From: Raphanus sativus
Taxonomy: Eukaryota > Streptophyta > Magnoliopsida > Brassicales > Brassicaceae
Direction of reading: 5' to 3'
Length of the DNA stretch: 64,000 nucleotides
Assembly: GCF_000801105.2 (NCBI RefSeq)
Contig: NC_079516.1
Span: 53,427,265 to 53,491,264 of the forward strand
Positions 1 to 11,413 of the stretch are shown here, in pieces (within the stretch, counting starts at the first letter, position 1; each line of letters begins with the position of its first letter). The notes under the pieces were generated by a model. It had not been told where the DNA came from and ran no database searches. It was given only the letters and a program-made list of their open reading frames with translations. A program made the position numbers and the translations under genes.

Positions 1-56
1 CTTAAAGCGAAAAGAACCTCTTCGGGTATCTCGTAATAATTAATATTTTTATGCAG

Positions 57-1559
57 CAAACTTGCGTGGATGAATCGTGGGTACTCTCACAGCAAAGCTT
101 CACCCATGGCTGACTTCTTAGCTTTCAGAAAGGTTAATAACAATATGATAATGGTTTTTGCTTCATATTTGGGATTGTTTGTTCTTTGATCCTTACATGT
201 AGCTAGCCAACATTTGACGTTTGTTTCTTGCATTAAAGATTAGAAAACAGTTAGGAGGTCGACTCCGGTTATTAGTATCTGGTGGAGCACCACTGAGTCC
301 TGAGATCGAAGAGTTCTTGAGAGTTACTTCTTGTTGCTTCGTCATCCAAGGCTATGGTATAGACCTCACATTTGAAATTATAGGTTTTTTCCTTTGTTCC
401 TTGCTTCCCAAGGAAAGTCAATGTTGCTATGAATGTTTTGCATTAGGTCTAACCGAGACGCTTGGAGGAACAACATTAGGCTATCCGGACGAGATGTGTA
501 TGCTGGGGACAGTCGGTATTCCAGCTGTTTACAACGAGATAAGGCTTGAAGAGGTGCCAGAAATGGGCTATGACCCATTGGGTGAAAATCCAGCAGGCGA
601 GATATGTATAAGAGGAAAATGTCTGTTTTCTGGGTATTACAAGAACCCTGAACTCACTAACGAAGTCATGAAAGATGGATGGTTCCATACAGGTGACTAG
701 TTTAAAAAGTTAGGATTCGATTGTTTTGATTTTGGATTCTTATCACCGTTATTGGTGTTGTGCTATCAACAGGAGATATAGGTGAGATTCTTCCAAACGG
801 AGTACTCAGGATCATCGACCGTAAGAAGAATCTGATTAAACTCTCTCAAGGAGAATATGTTGCTCTCGAGCATCTGGAAAGCATCTACGGACAAAACCCT
901 ATTGTCAAAGATGTGAGTTTTCCAACTCTTTCTTGTCTGCAAGCATCGTCTAGAGTTTTCTTCAATTAATCTCTTTTGGTTGCTAAATTCTTCTCAGATA
1001 TGGGTTTATGGAGACAGCTTCAAATCTATGCTAGTCGCCGTGATTGTTCCAAATCAAGAAACCGTGAACAGGTGGGCTAAGGGATTCGGCTATACTAAAC
1101 CATTTGAAGAACTATGTTCTCTCTCGGAGCTACAAGAGCACATCCTCTTAGAACTGAAGTCCACGGCAGAAAAGAACATGGTTTGTTTGATGTTGTCTAA
1201 AATCATTATTCTTTTGGTGATATATCATATATCTAAATAGTAACTATTATATAATGTTATTTTGTGGATGTGAAAAAAATTGATAATAGCTAAGCAAGTT
1301 TGAGTACATTAAAGCGGTGACGATGGAGACAAAACCTTTCGACATCGAGAGAGGCCTAGTGACTGCGACGCTCAAGAACCAGAGGAAAAATCTTCTCAAG
1401 TTCTATCAGGTTTCAATATAATCTCAATTTTACTTTAATTTTTTTTAGATTATTTTATTGCTGAAGCTACATATTTTCAACCATTAAACATGTTAACGTT
1501 CCATTATATAGGTAGAAATCGAAGAAATGTACCGAAAATTGGCGTCAAAGAGGAGCTAA
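57..1559 (+). CDS. LACS1: Long-chain acyl-CoA synthetase LACS1 (CER8), 3' part
   Basis: This enzyme activates long and very-long-chain fatty acids to acyl-CoA (ATP-dependent, AMP intermediate) for cuticular wax and cutin. In Arabidopsis LACS1 is an ER protein. Seven exons are visible: 57-132, 239-356, 447-692, 773-912, 998-1180, 1290-1409, 1512-1559. They encode the last 309 residues or so; the N-terminal half, including the P-loop-like AMP-binding signature, lies before the window. Visible ANL-family motifs are [18 protein letters not shown] (split by an intron), [15 protein letters not shown], and [21 protein letters not shown], the fatty acyl-CoA synthetase signature before the C-terminal lid. 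The C-terminus YRKLASKRS fits LACS1 better than LACS2, 3 or 4. All junctions are GT-AG and in frame, so the gene looks intact. It converges on WRKY23. The paralogue choice is from remembered protein sequence and position; the family assignment is firm. Confidence 0.93.
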
Positions 1560-4356
1560 AATTATTGAGATATTTGTGCTACTTATATATTATTACGTTA
1601 CATATAGCCAAACATGAAAACGAACACTATATGCTTTGTGTAATAAATTATTTTATGTTTCATGGCCATATAAATTGTTTGTTTTCTCTTTATGTAATAA
1701 CAAAGTCTATGACTGGCTGTTTATTTTCGTGGATAGTACTTGTTCTGATATAGTATCCGTTAATAAAAATCAATATAAGAGGGAATAAAATGGATTGGAT
1801 AACATAAGAGCCCAAACAATATACTATACTGAATCAATAAGAGCCTCGATAATCAATAAACTTGCTCTCTAGACAAAATCCACTATCCGGATTGGTACAC
1901 CTTGAGTTTATAAATTTACTATACTGAATCCCAATATTCATGTTACTAATGAGCAAAGGTTGTAAGTTGTTACTTCCTTGGACCAATAGGTTTCTTTAAG
2001 TTTGTCTTTTAGTTATTCACTTTTAAGCCATCAAGAGTTTAGGTACTTTTGCTTTCGGTTGCAGTCGTGCCATTGTTTCGGACAATGATTGTGTACCTTC
2101 GGTTTGGGATTACCACTCACCGTAAAGGTCAATACAGACATGCTAAAGCCAATGGCGTTGCTATGCACTCACTAGACAAAAAGACAAAAAGTTGTATTAC
2201 CTCATAAGATTGTTTCGTCTTTTTTATTGAAGATTCTCTCTCTCTCACACACACACATGGCTGCAAAAATAACAAACAGACGAAGAGGAAAAAAGTTGAA
2301 TTTGCATGGTAACTTGTTTCTCTGCTTTTCACTTTTTTTTTTGTATATTTCTTTGTGGGATTTGGTTTTCTACCTTTTTCCAACAAGTCTACGCACTTAG
2401 GGGACAACACAAACTTCGATTTTTATTGACTTATTTCTGTGTTTCAGGCATTGGATCCACGGTTCACCGTGGGTTTACGTTTTTCTCATCAATATTTTTA
2501 CAAAGACAAAAATGTATGTTCTTTAAATTATTTATTTTGTAAATAGCCTCTTAAATATAAACACATACGAAAGAAAAACAATTATTTTTTCACAGGTACA
2601 TGTACATTGTAGAAGAAAAAAGGATAAAACAAAACATCAATCAAATCGTGGTAGTAGATTGTCACACATATTTTGAAAGCGCCCGCCCGTCTTGAATTAT
2701 GAATGAAATTTTAAGTTCTGAACAACTCCAACCATTAATAACATCAAATTTAGTGTTTTAATATTAAACTTTATTTTTTATATACAATTACAATACTAAA
2801 TTCTACACCAAAACTATATATATTTGTAATACTGATATTTAATTATTTTTAATTAACTATTTTACAGAATTTAGATTTTATATTTATTTATTAAAAGTTG
2901 GTAACTTTGTGTTTTATTTTAGCTAGTTTATATATTAATTTATTTTATGTAATTATATTTTAAATTAAAATATTTTATATATAAAATGGAAAGTGCATAA
3001 TAAATGTTTGAACAGTTTGAAAATAAAAATATATAACAGGAGATAGATCTATTTTAAAATTAAAATTATTAATAATTTACATATAATTCAATAAAATAAT
3101 AAAATATATCATTTTAGTTTTTTTGGAAAATGGCTTATCATTTTAGTATTTGATGTGACAAATATTGTTACATTAAATTTGATGTAATACTGTTCACAAA
3201 ATACTTATGGTGAAATGTTGTTATTCTAACTATTTTATTAGAGATAAAGTTACATAAATTTGGTGTTTTATGTTTAATTGAAGTTGGTTTAAGCACGTTT
3301 AAATCAACTAGAAGAGAAATATCGAGTCTTAATCACATTTCTTAGCTTTGATGGTTGTGAAAATACCAGTGAAGAGTGTAATTTCTCTTTATATTCGTTT
3401 TGGATATTAAAATGTTTAGAAGTAACTGAAAATAGCAAACGACATAACACGGTACTGCACACGTCTTTTTCTTCACCGCGTGGTGCAATCATGAAACAGC
3501 ACGACCAACAAAAGCGGTAAATAAAGTTACAAAAGCGATAAATAATTAAAAGAAATCGGAACGTAGATCAAAACACAGAAATTAGTAGGTAGAAGTAGTT
3601 GAGTTTATGCTTCCAACTTCGCATTAACTTCTTCTTTAGTTATCTTGCTTAAGTGAAAGTTAATTTTACAGATTCCAAGACAAAAAAATGAAGCGAGACA
3701 ACGTATAAAAATCCTAAAAGCATTAATTGACACTGTCTTTGAGTAGTGTTAGAGTAACCTGAAACCCTAGAACGCATTAGAACCGCGGATTTCGATTTTA
3801 CTTTTAAAGATCCAGAAACTACAAAGCCTAGCTGATGAACGATAGAACACAGAGTTCTTTTTCAAATGAACATAGAGACGTAGAGTATGCAACCCCCATG
3901 TAATAAGAAAATTCTTAAAAGACGACCATATATATTAATATAGTAATATATATACTCGTTGCACAAAAAAGAAGTAATATATATACTCTCAGAATGAAAA
4001 ATAGTTATCACTATTATCGTTACTATACACATAACGACAGAATTATTAGGCGATTTAATGTGCGAATCATATTATACAAAATTTTGTTAGACTGATTGGC
4101 AATTCATGTTAACTATGCTAGTGCAACCAATTAACTACTAATGTTTTTTGTTATTATATAATTTGCAGTAAATTAAAAATTTCTTGTTATTCTATGGTTT
4201 CATTGCTGAAAAGCATCAGTACTTAGCATTACCTTCAGTTTTAAAGATCCACATCTCCCTATTGGGAACGAAAGATCCGTTTCTTTAGACAATTATACAA
4301 AACAAAACCTAGATTAAATATTATAGATTACAATACTACACCATTAAGGAATATAA
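1560..4356. other. Intergenic spacer between convergent LACS1 and WRKY23
   Basis: No gene is supported here. A (CT)n(CA)n microsatellite lies near 2236-2260. From about 2690 to 3300 the DNA is very AT-rich and has features of an old MITE, but I could not define its ends. No recognisable remnant remains of the RNA helicase gene that I recall between LACS1 and WRKY23 in Arabidopsis. Confidence 0.5.
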
Positions 4357-5877
4357 CTACTCTTCCTTCAACATATGAGATGGGACAACATCTTGAAGAA
4401 GTCCATTATCTTTGACCAAACCTCGACTCTTCTTCACACGTTCATCATCACCATATGCATCGGCGTGTCTAGTAACGTACTCGCCAACTCCTCCAAAACA
4501 ACGCACCAGTTCTTGTTGTTGCTGTTGTTGGTTGAAATGGACAAGCTGTTGGAATTGAGGATACATCAGTGTTGAGCTCTCCTTTGGAAACCCAAAGTTA
4601 CCGAGATTCGAAGCAACACCTGATGACCCGAAAAAGAAGCCTCCGGAGGAAATTGGACGAGACGTGAGTGGGCTAATGTGTGTGTGTTGACCTTCGTAGG
4701 TTGTAACCACTGTGCTTGGATCTCTGAATGATCTCTCGACTCTCTTCTTCACGTTACATGAGGCCGTTGTGCAACGGTAGTAACTCCTGCAAAACAAATA
4801 TACCATCACATAAATTAGCCTCACAAACATCAGCTTAACATTTTAGCTAGTTTTATTTCTTTTGAAACTTCTAAAGAAAATGTAAAGGAAAATTAGGAAG
4901 TTTTCATTTAGGTTTTTCTTTGTACATTTATAACTTATGAGTTATGTTAATTAAGATGAATAAAAGCTAAAATCGCTTTTTAGTATGAAAGCAATGTTGA
5001 CAAGTAAATGTTAATTAAACACACAAGTCTTTTCAAAACAATCAGACACTAGATACAAACTAACACAATGCATGTCCTCAAGCAAATCACATAATAAACA
5101 AAAACGAAAATACATGTTATGTGTATTTTTAATATTTCTTATTCTTCTTCTGTTTGTTTACATATGGAGCCATAAATTAAAGGAAGAAAAAGAAGATGAT
5201 CAAAGGATGGATATTTTATTAACCTGGGAAAAGGACTATTTTTTACAGCTTTTTGACCATATTTTCTCCAGCGATAACCATCTTCGAGATGATCAACCTC
5301 ACTCTTTGTCATGAAGGCTACTCTTGCCTCTCTCTGTCTCTTCTGACTATTCTTCTTTGGTTTCAACCTGTTCATACACATATATAAAAACCATCCTCTC
5401 TGAGCATTTTTTTTTTTAGAACATCTTCAGCTCATTAAAAATATAATTCACTTTTGAAGAGAGAGAGAAAATGTGAAAATCCATAAATGAGACTTACTGT
5501 TTATTGGTATCACTCTTTTTCTGTTGATGTTCCTCATCCTCTTCTCTTTTCGATTTCTCTTCGTTTACAGCCTCGCTTGACGCGGAAGAAATCGACGAGG
5601 AGTTTGGTGTCGCCGGTGGATTTATATCCGAACACAAGGATTCCACTTTTGATGTCACATGATTATCAGCAGTCGCTTTTGAGGGTGGGGCTTGAAGAAT
5701 AGTTAATTCAGAAGAAGACATTTTCTCAAACGGTTGCGTTTGCGGTTGGAGCGTTTCAAGAAGTAATGAATGGTTCTGAGAACCTAGTAACTCCATAAAC
5801 CCTAACGAATCCGTCTCCGCCTCTCCAAAATCCCAAATGCTTTGCAACGACGCCTGATGAAAACTCGTAAACTCCAT
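4357..5877 (-). CDS. WRKY23: WRKY23, group IIc WRKY transcription factor
   Basis: This nuclear W-box-binding factor is known in Arabidopsis as an auxin-responsive regulator of root and embryo patterning that acts on flavonol synthesis and auxin transport, and is induced by cyst nematodes. Three exons on the minus strand, 5498-5877, 5224-5367 and 4357-4786, join in frame to 317 residues (about 337 in Arabidopsis). The WRKY domain carries WRKYGQK at about residues 160-166 and a C-X4-C-X23-H-X-H zinc site (C180, C185, H209, H211), typical of group IIc. The conserved R-type intron of WRKY genes splits the Arg codon in PFPR/SYYRC. Other family marks are a Ser-rich N-terminal region with an [12 protein letters not shown] stretch, a Gln run near residue 260 and the end [10 protein letters not shown]. 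The start gives [10 protein letters not shown], matching the family N-terminus. No disruption is seen. Confidence 0.96.
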
Positions 5878-7041
5878 TGTTTTTATCTTTCTTTATTTTT
5901 TCCAGGAATATTATTATAAATCTATTAAAACAGAGTAATCACACCAAAGAAGAGATTTACAAGAAAAAGTAAGAACCAATATAGATTAATCCAGATAAAA
6001 GTTATAAAAAGCGTGAGGAGGGGATGAGAAAGGGAGCGTTTTAGTTTTTAGGGTTGAAAGAGTGCACTAAATGCAGGATTTGATATTTGTCACTGTTAAA
6101 TGGGGGGATGTATTTGATGCTGACTGGCAGTAGCAGGTTGTATACAGGACCTAAGTATACAGTAACCGGTCACCGGACAAGGTTTTTCGAGATTGTAGGC
6201 ATTACTGGTCAACGCGTAAGTCAGAAACACACGATGAAAGGTTTCACACGCCCGGTTTTAGCTGGTTCAACAGTTAACTGGTTTTGTTGCGGGATAGTGT
6301 GAACAAGTACGAAAAATAATCGCTAAAATAAAGAAATTTAATAATTTAGAAAAAAGTGTTGGTGTAGCATGGGAATATGGATGTGCATACAAAATCTTGT
6401 CTTTTCTTTATTTCTTTAAAGAAAAAGTTTCCATTTAAATATCTAAAAGATGGCATAAAAAGAAGATCTCAGCGATGAGATGTTGGTTTCTTTTCTCAAG
6501 CAAAGAAACATTTGTGGACGGTGGAGACCGTTGTCCGTGAATATTTATTCTAACCATAAGATTATAAGCAGTGATGTAATAAGTGTGAACCATAGAATCA
6601 GTCGATGGAGAATTTGTTTATTAGATCGATTTTAAAAACACTTGTGATTGATTTTACTTTTGATCAGGAAAAAGATTAGGACAAATCTATAAATATCGAT
6701 ATTTTAAAAACAATAATGAAAGTGGTGGACAATAAGATATTGTTAGTATATATTTATATCATATACTATAGAATAGGCCGAATTTAATGGCCCATGTTCA
6801 CATCCTTTTTTGTCTTTTGAAATGTCATTACGCCAAAAAACTGATAAAAACCTGCAGCGCAGCTAAAATACTCTTATATGTTTGTACTTCTTGTGATCGA
6901 ATAAATGGTGTGTGAAAAAAAAAAGAATAAATGGTGTGTATTAGTAACCAAAAAAAGGATTTCAGTGTAAGATTTTTGTAATAATTCTCAAAAACGATAA
7001 CCTCTAGTAATATTTTTATAATATATTTACCATCGAAACGT
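5878..7041. promoter_or_regulatory. WRKY23 upstream region
   Basis: About 1.2 kb separates the WRKY23 start from the first transposon. It holds no supported ORF. The proximal part (about 5880-6060) should contain the WRKY23 5' UTR and core promoter. I could not pick a single TATA box or auxin response element with confidence. Transposon insertions begin at 7042, so distal regulatory sequence may have been displaced. Confidence 0.35.
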
Positions 7042-7062
7042 ACACAACTATATATATATATA

Positions 7063-7410
7063 TTTTTTTAACTCTCGATAATTATGCTATTACAAACTAT
7101 GAGAACGTTACAGACGATTTTACAGCTGACAATTCTACCCGTCACTGACTGCATCACCTCACCTGAACCACCCTATCGTATTCATGCCTGACGGTACTCC
7201 TTGCGCCAACTGACTGCATCACCTCACCTGAACCACCCTATCGTATTCATGCCTGACGGTACTCCTTGCGCCATGCTGCAGAATCTCTTGTAAACCTTCT
7301 CTCCCTTAATTCGCATAATTTCGTTTTTACTGGGACTCGAAACCCAGACATCCTGGTGTAGAAGCATTAATGAACCCTTAGTCAAACCACTGGATCAAGG
7401 GGGCTTCCAC
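7063..7410 (-). mobile_element. tRNA-derived SINE, minus strand
   Basis: On the minus strand the head has an A-box-like segment (GATCCAGTGGTTTGACTAAG) and a B-box-like GGTTTCGAGTCCC. The element ends in a short A tail, seen as seven T residues at 7063-7069 on the plus strand. It is flanked by a direct repeat beginning ACACAACTATATATATATA at 7042-7062 and again from 7411, the expected target duplication. It contains a 65-bp tandem duplication at 7145-7274. At about 350 bp it is long for a crucifer SINE, and the internal duplication accounts for part of this. The second copy of the target duplication was later split by the TRIM element. Confidence 0.8.
7145..7274. repeat. 65-bp tandem duplication inside the SINE
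   Basis: Two adjacent copies of a unit starting CTGACTGCATCACCTCACCT and ending ACTCCTTGCGCCA lie at about 7145-7209 and 7210-7274. They look identical by eye, so the duplication is recent or belongs to a young SINE subfamily. Confidence 0.9.
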
Positions 7411-7441
7411 ACACAACTATATATATATATATATATATATA

Positions 7442-8284
7442 TGTTGTGAATACAAACAAAGTCCCACATTGGTAATTTAGACAAATAATGTCTAGTATAT
7501 AAAGAGATGTCCAACTCTGATTAGTACGAGGCCTTTTGGGAAGGAGTCCCAGAAACAAATCCATGCGGGCTTTGCCTTCGGGCCCAAAGTGGACAATATC
7601 GTACTAATCGGACAATAAAGAGTTGGACATGGGCTTGTAAAAGCCCAACAATTGGTATCAGAGCCGGGATGACGAACATCTGCAAGAAGACCAAAATACC
7701 CTTCAAGTTCGAAGAGCCTCCACTTCGATGGGAAGGGCGGGGTGCATAGCAGAGGCCAGTCAAAGATCCTGGGAGCTTCGGTTGTGGGAGGAGAATCCTC
7801 AAGATGACTTCGCGAATAAGTGGTGTCGGAGACTTATATCGAAAGTCTCTTCCTAACGACGATACAAGATTAGGTGGGTATTCCTAACGGTGCTGTAAAG
7901 ATTAGGTGGTGAATGTCCTAATGGTGCAGTAAGGGTTAGGTGGATAAATCCTAATGGTGTAACAAGGGTTAGGTGAAGAGTCCTGTTGGTGATTACGGCG
8001 GTATAAGAGGTGTGCCAGGTTTCGCTGGAGGTTGGAAATCAAGTGTTTATGTGGTACTTGGTTTGAGAGGAGGTTTGTTGTGAATACAAACAAAGTCCCA
8101 CATTGGTAATTTAGACAAATAATGTCTAGTATATAAAGAGATGTCCAACTCTGATTAGTACGAGGCCTTTTGGGAAGGAGTCCCAGAAACAAATCCATGC
8201 GGGCTTTGCCTTCGGGCCCAAAGTGGACAATATCGTACTAATCGGACAATAAAGAGTTGGACATGGGCTTGTAAAAGCCCAACA
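7442..8284 (+). mobile_element. TRIM (terminal-repeat retrotransposon in miniature)
   Basis: Two 209-bp LTRs at 7442-7650 and 8076-8284 look identical by eye, start TGTTG and end CAACA. Directly after the 5' LTR is TGGTATCAGAGCC (7653-7665), a primer-binding site for initiator tRNA-Met. A purine-rich tract (TTTGAGAGGAGG) precedes the 3' LTR. The 425-bp interior has no gag or pol and contains an imperfect minisatellite built on the words CCTAA-GGT and TTAGGTG. Total length is 843 bp, typical of TRIMs, which need enzymes from other elements. The flanks are an AT microsatellite, so the 5-bp target duplication (ATATA) fits but is not distinctive. LTR identity implies a recent insertion. Confidence 0.92.
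7820..7985. repeat. Imperfect minisatellite inside the TRIM interior
   Basis: Four to five degenerate units of about 35 bp share the words CCTAACGGTG or CCTAATGGTG followed by GTTAGGTGG or ATTAGGTGG. They span roughly 7850-7985 and fill much of the short internal domain. Confidence 0.7.
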
Positions 8285-8517
8285 ATATATATATATATAT
8301 ATATATAACATACGTAGCTTATTTTAGGGTGAACACGCACGTATACGGTGTTCCTACTTGAAAATTGTAAGTAAAATCAATATAACAACTTCTCAGGATA
8401 GAGATTATAGAGGCATGAATTAGTTCAAAAGGTTCAATTTTGTTGTAGCCCATATCCCATCCGATATATATAGATATACACAATTCTTTGCGTTTTCTAA
8501 TCAGGTTAACTAAAGAG

Positions 8518-8726
8518 CAGGGGCGAAGCCAGGTTGGGAGTTATGGGTGCACGTGCACCCAGTCAATTTTAAATATTTGACGTTTTACATTAGACAAGCA
8601 TGGTGTCAGCAGCTAAATTGGTAACGTTGCACCCTTAGTTTCCCAAGAACATGGGTTCAAAGCCCACAACTTTATTTTTATAAACTATTTTGCACCCACT
8701 CAAAAAGAAGTCTAGCTTCGCCACTG
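8518..8726. mobile_element. 209-bp non-autonomous hAT MITE
   Basis: The ends are inverted repeats: CAGGGGCGAAGCCAG at the left, and the complement of CAGTGGCGAAGCTAG at the right, the CAG-N-GGCG type common in plant hAT elements. The 8-bp target duplication CTAAAGAG is at 8510-8517 and 8727-8734. There is no coding capacity. The interior includes a tRNA-like GGGTTCAAAGCCC, but no other SINE feature, so a DNA transposon is the better reading. Confidence 0.88.
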
Positions 8727-8734
8727 CTAAAGAG

Positions 8735-10876
8735 TAGCGAGTTTGTTTTTTGGGTAAAAGCGTGTCTGTTTTTATACATTCGTAGCACCAATTATTGACG
8801 TCATTGTGTATAAATATATAATTATTTGATTACAAAAATAGTATTTCGTCATTGTTTTATTAAAAGATAGGTGGACCCAAAACAAATCCAAGACAGATCA
8901 AAGTCAAGGGCCCAGATTCATATAACTCCTGCATGCCTCATGAATATCTATAACCAGCGGCGATCCCGATGGAAAAAGTAAAAGATAAAGGTAACAAAGT
9001 TAAGATTTGAATTTCTCTTTTTGTTTCTTTACCGATTTTCTAAGCAGAAATTGCTTTATCCTTTTGAATTATTTACCTCCGCTTGTAAATTATGTTTTTT
9101 TTTTGCCAAAGGTTGTAAATTATGTTTAAGTTCCTTTTTTTTTTTTTTTTTTGAGAAAGGGCTTTTAAGTTCCTTTTGTTCTGTGGGGAAGAAGAAGAAG
9201 AGAAGCATGCACGTGTGGTGTACAATGGGAGAAGAATGAGTGGATGACCCACTCCCGTATAATTTGCTTGCAAACTTAGCTCTCCTTTTGCATGCTTCCA
9301 TGATTTTGTTTTTGCCCTTTTCTAGTAATTATTTTGGTTCTTATTTCATAAATATTTTTTTTCTTCGACTGTAGTCATAGTTAGTTAGCATCTGCATTGG
9401 ACTAGACAAAATATCTGTTAATTTTGATGTTTCTTTATTTGTTTCGATTCTACATCAAAAAATTTGAATGTCTTTAGTTATACAAAATTAAAAATACTAA
9501 TATGCAATATACATAAAAACAAAATAAAACAAATCACAATTACTAATATTTTTTAAAATGGATATCCGATCCGTTACATGCATATATATAAAATATACTT
9601 CAAGAATTTTATATAAATTTAACAATATTTTTATTTATTATATTATTTATAAAGAAAAATGAAAGTAAATATTTTAGCTTTAGTGACAAAATATTATTTA
9701 GTTATTTAAAAGTTTGTTTGTTTGTTTGTATTGTACAGATCAAATTAGATATTCAATCAAAAACTAAAAAAAAAATATGCATGACAAAAAGATTTTTTCT
9801 TTTGACAAAAATGTATCCAAATGTTTACTAATAAAATTGGATAAAATAATTGAGTATTCTAACAAAACATATCAAACTAAAAATACTTTGAAAATCTGGA
9901 TATTCGATTTGTATCCATTCCTAATCTACATGATGATGTAGCTAGTTTTATCAGTTTCTGTTACTGAAGTAACTCAAAGCATTTTAAAATATTTTGGCAT
10001 TGCGTTTAAGTATCTATTGACTATTGGTTAATGGGGAAGATTCAAATAAGAAGAAAAGAGTCTCAATCAAAGGTCGGCCCAGAGACGCGCGGCTTGGTAG
10101 CGTCGGGTTGTGCACATCAATGGTGGCGTATGTTTCTCCTACGTTTGTAGATATTACAAGTGTCTTGTTTTATCGGCACAGGGGCCCCACTCGTTCAAAA
10201 GTCCACCTGGCACCTTCTCGAATGCAATGGCCCATTTCATCCTTCATCTACTCTTTCTCCTTGTCCTTGTTCTCTCGTGCCGTTAGATTGCGAGCAAGGA
10301 TATATTATTTGTTTTTCAAAATATCTACTCACTTGACTTAGTTATTTCAATGAATTTATTTGCTGTTTATCTGTATTAAAAAGTTTAAGATGAACGTGAA
10401 ATTAAATGTTCAGATGTGCAATTTAAATAATTAAAGAATATGACTAAAACTAATTAGGATCATAGGAAAGGTAGATTCGTATCACCCGAAGAATAAAGAA
10501 ACAAACATTTGAAATCTTTTTTTACTGATGGGGTTTGCTTCTTGGGTACGTTTAGGATCTCTAAAATGTAGCGGATAGAAATAAATAATACGAGAGTAAC
10601 CGAAAATTTAAACATAAAGGACTTCATGAAAAGTAGAAACATTTAAATTAATTTAGTCAGTAGGATGTATTATTGTATTCCACTCCGGTCAAGAGTCACG
10701 AGTCAAGACACAGGGTAACGGGTCACCAGTTTCCCACTATACCACGTAATGCTGCCCGGCTCATTAATCATTAATTAAGAATCTCAGGATATATAATATT
10801 TAACATATCATAGTCAGATCTTTGAAATTTGAATTTATAAGCCACACATGATTTTTTCACTATATAGATAAACACG

Positions 10877-10918
<42 letters not shown>

Positions 10919-11405
10919 ACACGTATATTTATCAATATGTTAATATTTATATTAATTTATGCACACCATAACCATTGCGCACACAAAACAAAATTTCTAT
11001 TTTTGATACGCATGTCGTCTCAAATATATGGATGATTCTTGCAAAATGTTTCGACTTATTCACGGATGCTCAATATTTAGTGCATTTTAATAGACCAGGT
11101 GCATTGTTGATCCTAGTGGTAATCGATACACGTCAAATTAATTGTTTTGGGTAAATATTTTTTGGTAATCTTTGGGTAATTATTATTAATTTAAATGCGT
11201 TCCCTAACGAGAGAAACCGTTGCTACTCAGATTACTCTGATTTGTGGTCACGCACATATGGACCATGCTTTCAGCCCATTTGAAAATCCGGAAAAATGGT
11301 TCTTCCGTACGCTGCACCTCCCCTTATGGATTAGTCTGGACCGCGGTTCGAGATACTCCCAGATTAAACAAAAAAAAAATACTAGAGAAAGCATTCTAGA
11401 GGAAC
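8735..11405. other. AT-rich intergenic region without recognised genes
   Basis: Only short chance ORFs are present. A T-run lies near 9133-9152, a (TA)n microsatellite at 10879-10911 and several AT-rich stretches between. The ORF at 10024-10341 has no domain I recognise. Confidence 0.5.
10879..10911. repeat. (AT)n microsatellite
   Basis: An uninterrupted AT dinucleotide run of about 33 bp. It is likely polymorphic. Confidence 0.9.
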
Positions 11406-11413
11406 TGAGAAAG

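Noticed and set aside
2690..3300. Possible MITE in the LACS1-WRKY23 spacer
   Set aside because: AACATCAAATTTAG- and TAAATTTGGTGTTTTA-like words hint at inverted ends, but no consistent terminus or target duplication could be set.
7370..7400. tRNA-like A and B boxes (also at 16380-16440 and 46225-46275)
   Set aside because: They lack a cloverleaf acceptor stem and sit in units with A tails and target duplications, so they are SINE heads and not tRNA genes.
10024..10341. 105-residue plus-strand ORF
   Set aside because: No domain, no family resemblance, no promoter or splice context. It is probably chance in an intergenic region.
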